Shown here one piece after another: positions 54,250 to 62,705 of a stretch of 63,382 nt of DNA (the stretch's first letter is position 1; every line of letters starts with the position of its first letter). Position numbers and translations under genes: made by a program. The notes under the pieces were generated by a model. That model searched no databases and had not been told where the DNA came from. It saw only the letters and a list, made by a program, of their open reading frames with translations. Source of the stretch: an uncultured Candidatus Actinomarina sp. (GTDB taxonomy: Bacteria > Actinomycetota > Acidimicrobiia > Actinomarinales > Actinomarinaceae); contig CACJIM010000006.1 of the NCBI GenBank assembly GCA_902593475.1, positions 1 to 63,382 on the forward strand. The letters are read 5' to 3'.

Positions 54250-54642
54250 TTGATTGATTCATTAAAAAACAAAAATAACCTAATTGCTCTCATAGGAGCA
54301 AGTAATGATAAAAATAAATACGGAAATAAGATTTTATTAGACTTAGTATCAAAAGGTCATAATGTTGTTCCTGTAAACCCTAAAGAAACATTCATCGCTG
54401 GTTTAAAGTCATACAACAATGTTTCTGAACTGAGTGAAAACCCATCAATAATTAATTTTGTAGTGCCACCCAGTATTGGTTTTGAATTAACTAAAGACCT
54501 AGTTGAATCAGGTTATGATAATTTCTGGTATCAGCCTGGTGCAGAGAGTTCAGAAATTTCTTCGTATTTAGAATCTAATAACAAAAATTATATAGATGAC
54601 AAATGCATAATGGTTGTCACAAGACTAGCCGATAATTACTAA
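54250..54642 (+). CDS. CoA-binding domain protein
   Basis: The 130-residue Rossmann-type protein has LIALIGASNDKNKYGNKILLDLVSKGHNVVPVNP, FVVPPSIGFELTKDLVESGYDNFWYQPGAES, characteristic of the YccU-like CoA-binding family. The start is TTG, directly after the stop of the acyl-CoA dehydrogenase, so co-translation is expected. The role is unknown. It may handle CoA or nucleotide ligands in the same pathway. It ends by sharing CTAA with rmuC. Confidence 0.85.
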   Translation: MIDSLKNKNNLIALIGASNDKNKYGNKILLDLVSKGHNVVPVNPKETFIAGLKSYNNVSELSENPSIINFVVPPSIGFELTKDLVESGYDNFWYQPGAESSEISSYLESNNKNYIDDKCIMVVTRLADNY

Positions 54643-55664
54643 TCCTCTAGCTCCTTATTTACGCTATCTAATTCTTCAAATGATTTCTCAAGTTTATTTA
54701 CTCTAGTAGTTTTTAATGCCTCAAAAGATTTTACAGTTTGATCTAGCCTCTTAGTTACATCGTCAAAAGATTCAATAAACTTTCTAATTTCCACTTTAAT
54801 TTTTTCATGAGTGGCCAAAATATTTTTTGTATCAGTTTGTAAACTGAATAGTTTCATTGAGTGCCTTATGGTCTCGAGGTAAGCCATTAGTGTCTGAGGA
54901 CTTACTAGTATAACTTTTTTAGAGAAAGCATACTGAATAACAGGTGTTCTGTTTGCACCGATTTCTGAAGTTAATAAAAAGTGATACAAATTTTCAAGTG
55001 GTATGTACATTAAGACAAAATCAACAGTACCTTCTTCAGCTGATATGTACCCTTCCCTTGAAGATGTATCATCAATTTTGGTTTTAATTGCTTTATCTAA
55101 AAACTCTTTATTTTTACTTCTAATAGATTCAGTTATTTCTTTTCGTGCTAACTCGTCAAGAGTTTCATCTTCAAGATCTCTGTTTAATTTGGCTATCTCC
55201 ATATAGTTCGTTAATGGAAATTTTGAATCCATATTTATTGTTTTATTTTCAGGAAGATAAAATGTGAAATCAGGAATTGTACCACTAGACATTCTTTTTT
55301 GGGTTTGGTAATGGAGGCCCTCTTTATACTCCATAATTTCTAGCAAGTCTTCGACCTGAAACTCTGCCCACTGTCCTCTACTTTGGTTATTATTTAATAC
55401 AGATATTAAATTTCTAGTTTGCTGATCCACTCCAGTTATAGAGGACTTAATTTCACCAGTCTTCTCTAGAAAATCTTTTACTGTCTGATCAGACCTATTG
55501 AGTAATTTGTATATTTGGGATTCTTCATTTTCAATTATTTCACTTACAATTCCTTTAATTAAATACTCGTCATCTTTATTGTCTTCTTCAGTTTCTTTTC
55601 TTGTTACAAAATAAAGATTGGCAAGTAAGAGGATAACTATTAAACCATAAAATATATTTTCCAT
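54639..55664 (-). CDS. rmuC: DNA recombination protein RmuC
   Basis: The 341-residue protein has a single N-terminal transmembrane helix (FYGLIVILLLANLYFV), a helical coiled-coil-like part, and the RmuC nuclease-like domain: SRGQWAEFQVEDLLEI, DFTFYLPENKTINMDSKFPL (PD-(D/E)xK-like strand) and VDFVLMYIPLENLYHFLL. It limits DNA inversions at short repeats in E. coli. It is shorter than E. coli RmuC because the coiled-coil part is reduced. It has a shared 4-nt stop with the preceding convergent gene and follows the GT gene after a 52-nt gap. Confidence 0.92.
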   Translation of the reverse strand: MENIFYGLIVILLLANLYFVTRKETEEDNKDDEYLIKGIVSEIIENEESQIYKLLNRSDQTVKDFLEKTGEIKSSITGVDQQTRNLISVLNNNQSRGQWAEFQVEDLLEIMEYKEGLHYQTQKRMSSGTIPDFTFYLPENKTINMDSKFPLTNYMEIAKLNRDLEDETLDELARKEITESIRSKNKEFLDKAIKTKIDDTSSREGYISAEEGTVDFVLMYIPLENLYHFLLTSEIGANRTPVIQYAFSKKVILVSPQTLMAYLETIRHSMKLFSLQTDTKNILATHEKIKVEIRKFIESFDDVTKRLDQTVKSFEALKTTRVNKLEKSFEELDSVNKELED

Positions 55665-55716
55665 AATTTAAGAATAGCAATATAGCAAGACAGTTTATGT
55701 TGTAAGTATTATTTAG

Positions 55717-56850
55717 TTAAACAGTATCGAATATTTTTTGAAAACTAAATTTAAAATTATCTGAGGAATAATTAGATAAAATGAATTCTTTTGCATTTAT
55801 CCCAACAGAAGTTGCTTCATTATAATTTTGAATCACATGATTTATTTTTTTTATCATGGAATCTAAATTATTACTCTCAAATACATAACCTGTTTGTCCG
55901 TCTATGACTATGTCTTGCATTCCAGGGGCGTCTGTAACAAGCACTGGGCATGCTGTTACTTGGGACTCAAATATTACTCTTGCTAGGCCCTCTGATACCG
56001 AAGGAAGAATCATTAAGTTATTTTCAGAGTAAAACTTTTTCACTTCATCTCTATTTTTATTTCCATGAATAAAAACTCTATCTTCAACATTTTTAGATTT
56101 TATTTTTTCTTTTAGACTTTCTAGATATTTTTGATTTGGTGTTGGGCCTACTATGTTCAGCTCAACCTGGTCACTAATTAACTCGGGCAAGGCATCGATA
56201 ATCATATGAGGTTTTTTTCTATCAGTCACACTTCCAATAAAGAGTATTTTAAATTTTCCACTACCATCTCTCATAGGGTCGATGTTGCTAAATATTTCAA
56301 AATCTATCCATGCTGGAAATCTTACAACACGTTTTGATGGATTAAAAGACAGTGCTTGCTCCTCTGTAGAAGAAGAAACTGCTCTCAACATATCAGCGCA
56401 ATTTATTGTGTAAGATGCAATCCTGGAAAATAAATTTTTATATAAATTTGGAAATGTTAGATTTTTTTCTAACTCCAAAGTATTTATAAAATCTCCATGT
56501 GATTCGATGACTATTTTTACATCTTTATACTTTTTTTTGATTTTATAAACACCCAGAAAACTTGTTACCGGATCTTGAAATGTAACTATTTCAATTTCAT
56601 ATTGGGATATTAATTTAGGTATTTGAAAATAAGATACAAAAAATATTTTCAAATAGTTAAAAATTCTTGATTTGTTTTTTTTATTTAAATAAAAAGTTGT
56701 CTTTGATTCAGAATGTATTTTTTTTTGGCTCGAAAATGCAAGAACTGTAACATTTGCGACTTCACTTAAATTATCGTACTTTTTTTTTATATTTTCATTT
56801 AAAGGTAAGTCATAAAAAGTTGGTGAGAAAAATAGTACATTTTTTTTCAT
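55717..56850 (-). CDS. GT4-family glycosyltransferase
   Basis: The 377-residue GT-B enzyme starts MKKNVLFFSPTFYDLPLNENIKKKY, and its donor half carries ILFIGSVTDRKKPHMIIDALPEL, NIVGPTPNQKYLESL, HGNKNRDEVKKFYSE and LPSVSEGLARVIFESQVTACPVLVTDAPG, the GT4 signature. The EX7E-type motif is SEGLARVIFE. The sugar and acceptor cannot be told. It is clustered with the alpha/beta hydrolase gene (4-nt overlap), not with an obvious polysaccharide locus. Its sequence context is unusually A/T-rich. Confidence 0.87.
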   Translation of the reverse strand: MKKNVLFFSPTFYDLPLNENIKKKYDNLSEVANVTVLAFSSQKKIHSESKTTFYLNKKNKSRIFNYLKIFFVSYFQIPKLISQYEIEIVTFQDPVTSFLGVYKIKKKYKDVKIVIESHGDFINTLELEKNLTFPNLYKNLFSRIASYTINCADMLRAVSSSTEEQALSFNPSKRVVRFPAWIDFEIFSNIDPMRDGSGKFKILFIGSVTDRKKPHMIIDALPELISDQVELNIVGPTPNQKYLESLKEKIKSKNVEDRVFIHGNKNRDEVKKFYSENNLMILPSVSEGLARVIFESQVTACPVLVTDAPGMQDIVIDGQTGYVFESNNLDSMIKKINHVIQNYNEATSVGINAKEFILSNYSSDNFKFSFQKIFDTV

Positions 56851-57770
56851 AAACTAAAAAATTCTCTAAGTTCTGTTAATAGATCTACTTCATGTGTCCA
56901 TGGAACTGAGTGGCCAGCATCAGGAAAAGTTTTCACTTTTACTTCGTTTAATCTCTTAACAACATCATTTGAAGTTTCTTCTGGTACAAGTTTATCTCTA
57001 CCCCCAGTAATTACTAGGGTCTCAGCTTCAATTTCTTGTATCCAAGACCTTGCATCATAAGGAACAACAAATCTTCCCCCATCTGCGTAAATGAAGTCAT
57101 CTTTTGATTTATGCAGATTGTTCCATGCCCACTCTGTATATTCATCGTTAATAGAGTTTGATTTTTTTAAAAATGAAAACTTAGATTTTGGATTGAAATT
57201 AGGGAATAATCTTTCTCTTATTCTTACAAAACTAACAAATATTTTAAATGCTACTTTATCGCTATACACAGCACCACCAAGCCAGCTGAAAGGTGTAATT
57301 AAAACTAATTTATTTACTAATGGCTTATTTTTTTTAGCAATTGACATTGCAACTGCACTTCCCATTGACCAACCAACAATATTGCAACTTGAAATGCCAA
57401 GCTCTTTTAGAATGCTAATAACAACATCGGCATTTTCATCTACGTCCCACCTGTCCCAACTAGCATCAGACTTTCCATGATTACGCATATCTATAGCAAC
57501 AAAAGAGGTTTCATTTTTAATTTTAGGCAATATTTTAAACCAGCTTCCTAGGGAGTCTGACCCCCAGCTGTGGAGAAATATTATAGGAGTTGTGCCGTCT
57601 ATAATATTTTCTCTAATAAAGTATTCTTTTTCTCTTATGAATACAGTCCTGCCTGGAATTTTACTTGGGTGAATTTGTGTAGTTCCTGCAGATTGGCTTT
57701 TTTTGGTCTCGAGTAGGCTTTTTGTTACTGCCGTAAAAGCAAAAATTTTAGTTAGTGTTTTAATCATCAA
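56847..57770 (-). CDS. Alpha/beta hydrolase
   Basis: The 307-residue protein has the oxyanion segment FLHSWGSDSLGSW, the nucleophile elbow GWSMGS (S135), the acid loop in GGRDKLVPEET and the catalytic His in FPDAGHSVPW. A hydrophobic N-terminus (TKIFAFTAVTKSLL) may be a membrane anchor or signal. The substrate is unknown. The ATG overlaps the selD stop by 4 nt, so it is part of the nadE-selD transcript. Confidence 0.87.
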   Translation of the reverse strand: MMIKTLTKIFAFTAVTKSLLETKKSQSAGTTQIHPSKIPGRTVFIREKEYFIRENIIDGTTPIIFLHSWGSDSLGSWFKILPKIKNETSFVAIDMRNHGKSDASWDRWDVDENADVVISILKELGISSCNIVGWSMGSAVAMSIAKKNKPLVNKLVLITPFSWLGGAVYSDKVAFKIFVSFVRIRERLFPNFNPKSKFSFLKKSNSINDEYTEWAWNNLHKSKDDFIYADGGRFVVPYDARSWIQEIEAETLVITGGRDKLVPEETSNDVVKRLNEVKVKTFPDAGHSVPWTHEVDLLTELREFFSL

Positions 57771-58795
57771 CTACTAATAATATTTATTTTTTGATTATAT
57801 CTAACAGTTATATTTCCAATTTCTTTTAGAAAAACTCCATATATTTTTTCAATTTCTATCAAATCTATATCTGTTTCAGCAGGTGCAGAAATTAATAATC
57901 CTCCACTGGTTTGAGCATCTGCTAATAAAAGTGCCTCGTCTTGATCCTCGAATGAGATAATGTCTTTTACTGAGTCAAAATTTCTTTGGCTTCCTGATGG
58001 ATAAATGCCACTATGAAAATAATTTTTTGCAAACTCAATGATTGGAACTTTATCGAATATCAAATTTGCTGATAATTTTTCATCAATCAACATCTCACTG
58101 AGGTGGCCAAGAAGTCCAAAACCAGTAACGTCTGTAATTGCATTTGCATTGAGGTGCTTTGCGACTTCAAGGCCTGCATCATTTAGGGTTGTCATTACAT
58201 TTGTTACCTGATTTATTGCTTCTTCATCGGCAACGCCTTTTTTTATTGCGGTTGCAATAATTCCAGAACCGAGAGGCTTGGTTAGAAAAAGTTTATCTCC
58301 ATTTTTAATATTCGTTTTTGTATAGATTTTTTCATTAACGATACCTGTTACAGCAAAACCATATTTTGGTTCTTTGTCATCAATACTGTGCCCTCCAACA
58401 ATATTGCAATTGGCAGACTTCATTACATCTGAGCCTCCCCTAATAACTTCTGATAAGACATCAAAACCTATATCTTCTCTTGGCCAACTTACTAACTGTA
58501 AAGATGAAATAGGTGTACCACCCATGGCATATATATCAGATAAGGCATTTGTTGCAGCAACTCTTCCCCAATCGTAAGGGTTATCTAATATAGGCGTAAA
58601 AAAATCAACTGTTTGTACAATTTTAGTTTTATTGCCTAGATCAATAACCGCGCCATCATCTGGATTTTCTAACCCCACTAAAACTTCAGAATTGTTTAAA
58701 TTATTTTGTTTTGATTGCTTCAGAACCTGAGCAAGCTCTCCTTGGGAGAGTTTACATGCTCAACCTGAGCCATGAGAATACTCTGTGAGTCTCAC
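57767..58795 (-). CDS. selD: Selenophosphate synthetase SelD, itself a selenoprotein (Sec12 via UGA)
   Basis: SelD makes selenophosphate from selenide and ATP, the selenium donor for Sec-tRNA. The visible coding part begins MGLENPDDGAVIDL, which lacks the catalytic N-terminus. Reading upstream through one TGA (58762-58760) gives a start VRLTEYSHGSG-U-ACKL: the Sec at 12 matches the catalytic Cys17 of E. coli SelD, and K15 the essential Lys20. The start is GTG 58795, with GGAGG 5 nt upstream, 10 nt after the aminotransferase stop. The full protein has 342 residues, the usual length. HSIDDKEPKYG, DVTGFGLLGHL and DAQTSGGLL are typical SelD motifs. A conventional gene caller would truncate it. 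Confidence 0.93.
58728..58762 (-). promoter_or_regulatory. bSECIS-like hairpin at the selD UGA
   Basis: The mRNA from the UGA onward can fold as UGAGCA (58762-58757) with UGCUCA (58733-58728), enclosing a perfect six-pair CUCUCC-CAA-GGAGAG hairpin (58750-58736). The UGA lies at the base and the loop starts 15 nt after it, near the spacing reported for bacterial SECIS elements read by SelB. The loop CAA lacks an early G, which known bSECIS loops often have, so this needs testing. Confidence 0.65.
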
Positions 58796-58805
58796 TTTAC
58801 CCTCC

Positions 58806-59630
58806 TTAACTTTCTTGCTTTTCCTTAAGAACTTCTTTCGCAAATAAATCTTGTATCGTAACTAATAAAGGTGACTGCTCAAACACTTGATTATCAATCT
58901 TTGAAACAAATACTCCATGTTTAGCTGTAGACATTACAAAAACTGTATCAACTTTATAGAGTTCATCTATTGTCACTCTAGAAACAGATACTTGAATCTT
59001 GTCTTCCTCACCAAACTTCAATAAATACTGTCGAGTTATTGAATCTAAAATTCCCAAATCAAGATCTGGAACATAAACAACTTCATCCTTAATCCAGCCA
59101 ACACAAAAAGTTGGGCCTTCTAAAACTATGCCCTTATTATTGATAAGCAAGGCGTCTGTAAAACCGTCTCTAACTGCTTCTCTGGTTTGCTTTATGTTAT
59201 AAGCATAGGAAGTTGATTTTGAACCAACTATATTTTTACTATCAACTTCATAATCTCCACCGGCATGCCATGGAGCGGGTTGAGATTGCAATGTAAATTC
59301 TTCGGGTAAGTTTAATAATGGTTGATAAAAAGAATAAATTGTAAAATCGTCATCTGATTCATTTCTCAAGATTAAAACTCTCACATAGCCACTTTTATGG
59401 TTTGATGCTATTTTTAAGATATTGTTTTTTACCAAATTAAAATCTACATTGTCAAATAGTTGTTTTTTGCAAGACTGTTTTAACCTGTCTATATGTTTTT
59501 CTAACCCAAAGGGATAGTGGTCATGAATCTTCAAAGCTTCAAAGACCCCATCTCCTCTCCATACCGCTAAAGTTTCAACAGGTAAAGTAAATTCATCTTT
59601 TGTAACTTCCAAATCATTGATCAAATACAA
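58806..59630 (-). CDS. Class IV aminotransferase (PabC/IlvE/DAT family)
   Basis: The 274-residue fold-type IV PLP enzyme has RGDGVFEALKIHDHYPFGLEKHIDRL, the PLP lysine K138 in GSKSTSYAYN, and the later ALLINNKGIVLEGPTFCVGWIKDEVVYVPDLDLGILDSITR. These fit aminodeoxychorismate lyase, branched-chain or D-amino-acid aminotransferases; the family cannot be split by eye. Its length and lack of IlvE-specific substrate loops make PabC (folate p-aminobenzoate) a fair guess. It lies between nadE (5 nt) and selD (10 nt). Confidence 0.82.
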   Translation of the reverse strand: MYLINDLEVTKDEFTLPVETLAVWRGDGVFEALKIHDHYPFGLEKHIDRLKQSCKKQLFDNVDFNLVKNNILKIASNHKSGYVRVLILRNESDDDFTIYSFYQPLLNLPEEFTLQSQPAPWHAGGDYEVDSKNIVGSKSTSYAYNIKQTREAVRDGFTDALLINNKGIVLEGPTFCVGWIKDEVVYVPDLDLGILDSITRQYLLKFGEEDKIQVSVSRVTIDELYKVDTVFVMSTAKHGVFVSKIDNQVFEQSPLLVTIQDLFAKEVLKEKQES

Positions 59631-59635
59631 AACGA

Positions 59636-61342
59636 TTATCCTCTTTCTCGAATATAGGTATTTGTAATTGGCATTCTTCTGTCTTTGCCAAATGCCTTTT
59701 CTGTTAATTTTACTCCTGGTGCAACTTGTTTTCTCTTATATTCGTTTCTATCGACTTTGGACAAAACATCATATACTATATTCTCATCGATCCCCGTAGA
59801 AATAATCTTCTCTGAAGAACTATCTTCTTCAATATACATACGTAAAATTTCATCAAGAAGTTCGTATTCGGGTAAAGAATCCTTATCAAATTGATCTGGT
59901 CTTAATTCTGCACTTGGTTCTTTATCGATTGTATTTTGAGGAATTACGCTTGAAATTGAATTTCTGAAATTTGCCAAGTTATAAACTTCAGTTTTATATA
60001 AATCTTTCAATAATGCAAAACCTCCTGCTAAATCACCATAAAGAGTTGAATAACCTACAGCCATTTCAGACTTATTACCTGTAGAAACAACCATAGCTCC
60101 AGTTTGGTTGGATAAAGCCATCAAAATATTACCCCTTACGCGGGATTGTATGTTTTCATCTGTTGTTTGTCCAAGTTCATCATTAACACTTTCCTTTAAT
60201 GTATTTCTAAAAATATTTACTATTTCTTCAATTTCTATAACTTTAAATTCTATATCAAGATTTTCTGCAAGTAACCTGGCGTCGACAAGAGACTCCTCTG
60301 TGTTGTATTTAGAGGGCAACGCTACACCTATAACATTATCGGATCCAAGAGAATCAACGGCAATAGTTGCAGTCAAAGCGGAGTCTATTCCTCCAGAGAG
60401 TCCTACTAGAACTTTTTCAAAGTTATTTTTACTAACGTAATCGAACAACCCTAATTTTAAAGCTGAGTACAGAGATTCATTTTTGGATAGAAGTTGAGCA
60501 GACTGTGGAAGATCTAGCTCAGATACTTTTTGCCTAATCTCCAGTATCGACCCTTTGGGCTGTTCCTTCACTTCCAAATCTAGATCGATATAGAATAACT
60601 CCTCTTCAAACTGTTGGGCTTGATAGATTATTTCCCCTTTACCATCTATAACAAATGAACCTCCATCAAAAACTAATTCGTCTTGACCACCAACCATGTT
60701 TAAGTAAATAATTGGCACGCCTAATTTTTTAGCCTGTTTGACAACGAGCTCTTTCCTCAAGTCAGTTTTATTTTGATCATAAGGAGAAGCGTTTATGTTA
60801 ATTATTAAAGATGCACCATTCTCTACTTGTTGTGATGAAGGGCCATCTTCAATCCATATATCTTCGCAAATACTGATTCCAATCCCAATATCTTCATACC
60901 AAAATACATTTCCTGGATTATTGCCTTTGGCAAAATACCTAGCTTCATCAAATACTGAGTAGTTTGGAAGGAAACACTTATGATAGATTCCTTTTACATC
61001 CCCGTTTTGAATTATTGCTGCCGCATTAGCAATATCTCTTTTTTGTTTGTCTGTATGGTTATCGTCCAGGTTTCTGTCAACAAAACCAACAACACCACTT
61101 GTTGAGCTAGAAAATTCAGCTAATTCTTCCAAAACAGCAAAGTTTTTACCAACAAAACTCTCTCTTAAAAGTAAATCTTCAGGTGGATATCCTGTAAGTG
61201 CTAATTCAGGAAAAATCAGGATATCTGCTTCTTTTTCTTCGGCTGCCTCAAAACAATCTAAAATAGTTTGCTTGTTTTTCTGTATAGCTCCTACTGGAAA
61301 TGACTTTTGGGCACCAGCTATTCGAATTGTTTTTTTATTCAC
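59636..61342 (-). CDS. nadE: Glutamine-dependent NAD+ synthetase
   Basis: This 568-residue enzyme joins a carbon-nitrogen hydrolase glutaminase domain (catalytic E46 in FPELALTGYPPED, K122 in YHKCFLPNY, C159 in ISICEDIW) to an ATP-pyrophosphatase synthetase domain (SGGIDSAL at 316-323, STGNKSEMAVGYSTLYGD). It makes NAD from nicotinic acid adenine dinucleotide with glutamine as nitrogen donor. It leads the minus-strand run nadE, class IV aminotransferase, selD, hydrolase and glycosyltransferase. Confidence 0.96.
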   Translation of the reverse strand: MNKKTIRIAGAQKSFPVGAIQKNKQTILDCFEAAEEKEADILIFPELALTGYPPEDLLLRESFVGKNFAVLEELAEFSSSTSGVVGFVDRNLDDNHTDKQKRDIANAAAIIQNGDVKGIYHKCFLPNYSVFDEARYFAKGNNPGNVFWYEDIGIGISICEDIWIEDGPSSQQVENGASLIININASPYDQNKTDLRKELVVKQAKKLGVPIIYLNMVGGQDELVFDGGSFVIDGKGEIIYQAQQFEEELFYIDLDLEVKEQPKGSILEIRQKVSELDLPQSAQLLSKNESLYSALKLGLFDYVSKNNFEKVLVGLSGGIDSALTATIAVDSLGSDNVIGVALPSKYNTEESLVDARLLAENLDIEFKVIEIEEIVNIFRNTLKESVNDELGQTTDENIQSRVRGNILMALSNQTGAMVVSTGNKSEMAVGYSTLYGDLAGGFALLKDLYKTEVYNLANFRNSISSVIPQNTIDKEPSAELRPDQFDKDSLPEYELLDEILRMYIEEDSSSEKIISTGIDENIVYDVLSKVDRNEYKRKQVAPGVKLTEKAFGKDRRMPITNTYIRERG

Positions 61343-61368
61343 AATTTAATGATAGATGGGAAACTTGG

Positions 61369-61773
61369 TTATGAAGAAACCTTAATTTCTATATCTTTAG
61401 AGTCTTCGATCCAATTAGTAACTCTCTTTAGAGAGGGCATTCTGTCTACTATATTTCTCTTTAAATTAATTTTTGCCATTACTTCATGAAGTGATTCTGG
61501 ATTTCTTCTCTTTAATTCAGACACACTTTCTACTCCTGCGGCTTCAAGTAAGTCTGCATAGTCTCTTCCTAGGTTTTTAATTTTCATTAGTTCAGCACGT
61601 CTAGCCCAGTGCAGTAATTTAGGTGAACTTATTCCTGTTTCTTTTGTTAAGAGAGCCCTGCCTGACCTGGAAGAAGCGATTTGTAAAAAAGTTGTTGTTG
61701 TTCTGACTCTAGCTCTTCTTAATTTTGTAGCTTCGGTATGTGTCATACCATTTATAGAGTCAATTGAATTCAT
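61369..61773 (-). CDS. DUF4332 helix-hairpin-helix protein
   Basis: The 134-residue protein holds the DUF4332 core: SSPKLLHWARRAELMKIKNLGRDYADLLEAAGVESVSELKRRNPESLHEVM. Such domains are made of paired helix-hairpin-helix motifs and are thought to bind nucleic acid. The N-terminal half (THTEATKLRRARVRTTTTFLQIASSRSGRALL) is basic. There is no signal peptide or catalytic motif. The biological role is unknown. It sits 26 nt upstream of nadE. Confidence 0.82.
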   Translation of the reverse strand: MNSIDSINGMTHTEATKLRRARVRTTTTFLQIASSRSGRALLTKETGISSPKLLHWARRAELMKIKNLGRDYADLLEAAGVESVSELKRRNPESLHEVMAKINLKRNIVDRMPSLKRVTNWIEDSKDIEIKVSS

Positions 61774-61809
61774 GTTTTAAATTTTACAAAATAAATTACA
61801 TAAAGAAAC

Positions 61810-61846
61810 GATTTTTTTTAAGAGTTTTTCCCACTCTCAAAAATCT
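61810..61846. terminator. Imperfect hairpin at the 3' end of the MobA-like gene
   Basis: AGAGT (61821-61825) pairs with ACTCT (61833-61837) over a 7-nt loop, extended by a T/A-rich stem, and the stop codon of the MobA-like gene lies in it. As minus-strand RNA the outer part gains a G-U pair. A T-run (61846-61850) follows on the plus strand; on the minus strand only a weak U-rich tail follows. No plus-strand gene ends here, so a weak terminator for the MobA-like transcript is the best reading. Confidence 0.25.
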
Positions 61847-62433
61847 TTTTCCTCGTCATAATCAATAGGTTCTAAAAAATTAAAATTTAGTTTTTTGATT
61901 TCAATTTCTGACGAGATAAGAAAATCAACTAAATCAAAATCTTGAAATACTGATTTTTCTTCATCAATTTCATCGTCTTCCGTTATCAGTTCTAATTTCG
62001 TCCAAAATATTCTCGGAATTAAAATTGGAAATCCTAGTTTGTATCTATATTGAGGAACCAAAACCTTACTACCATCATGGTCATCGTTGTTGAGACCATC
62101 TATTACTTCAACTTCGACTTCTGGTTGGTCCCCAAGGAAAAAAATTATATTATTAATCTCTTTTTGATTTTGATAGAAAAATAAAGCTGTCCTAATTGAT
62201 GATGTGATACCCTCTGGCCAATTTTCATTAATAAGGATATTTGAGTTTTTAAAATCTATTTTTTCTGAAATTATTTCATTTTCAGACCCCAGCACTACAG
62301 AAGAGTTATCAAAATTAATGTTAACTTTATCAATTATTGCTTGGAGTAATGGTTTATCCCTAACTTCAGCTAACTGTTTAGGAAATCCCATTCTACTTGA
62401 GCTACCTGCGGCTAAAATTACTGCAGCATTCAA
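61837..62433 (-). CDS. MobA/MocA-like nucleotidyltransferase
   Basis: The 198-residue protein starts MNAAVILAAGSSSRMGFPKQL, the NTP-binding signature of the MobA-like transferase family, followed by VLGSENEIISEKI, FFLGDQPEVEVEVIDGL, SKVLVPQYRYKLGFPILIPR. Relatives attach CMP or GMP to molybdopterin or are sugar nucleotidyltransferases. MocA-like cytidylyltransferases serve xanthine-oxidase-type molybdoenzymes, but no such enzyme lies in the window, so the substrate remains open. Confidence 0.8.
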   Translation of the reverse strand: MNAAVILAAGSSSRMGFPKQLAEVRDKPLLQAIIDKVNINFDNSSVVLGSENEIISEKIDFKNSNILINENWPEGITSSIRTALFFYQNQKEINNIIFFLGDQPEVEVEVIDGLNNDDHDGSKVLVPQYRYKLGFPILIPRIFWTKLELITEDDEIDEEKSVFQDFDLVDFLISSEIEIKKLNFNFLEPIDYDEEKDF

Positions 62434-62435
62434 AA

Positions 62436-62705
62436 CTATACTGATCCTAAAATTGAACCACCGAATGTTAGTGCAATGACAACAAGGACAACTTCAATAT
62501 TTCTTAATAAGTAAACCTGCTTTATGCCAGAGCCAAATGCAATTAGTGCGTAGATAGAAGTTATAAAAACTAATAATGCTTGTAGAAGTGGGTCTTGTAT
62601 AAACAACACAGGAAACACAAGTAGTCCTGGAACACTTGAAAAGAATGAAATTATAAGAAGATCAATTGGTTTTGGATCTTTTCTAAACAGAAATTTTAGA
62701 ATCAA
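62436..62705 (-). CDS. Small membrane protein, unknown
   Basis: The 89-residue protein has three hydrophobic helices (LLIISFFSSVPGLLVFPVLFI, ALLVFITSIYALIAFGSGI, VVLVVIALTFGGSILGSV). The start is TTG at 62705 and overlaps the preceding gene by 23 nt, so it is coupled to it. It ends 2 nt before the MobA-like gene. I recognise no family. It may form a complex with the membrane protein encoded just upstream. Confidence 0.6.
   Translation of the reverse strand: MILKFLFRKDPKPIDLLIISFFSSVPGLLVFPVLFIQDPLLQALLVFITSIYALIAFGSGIKQVYLLRNIEVVLVVIALTFGGSILGSV

Noticed and set aside
58760-58762. The selD TGA as a pseudogene mutation or as Trp codon reassignment
   Set aside because: UGA ends other genes here (for example the MFS gene at 4942-4944), a UCA-anticodon tRNA-Sec is present, and the UGA falls exactly at the catalytic Cys/Sec site.
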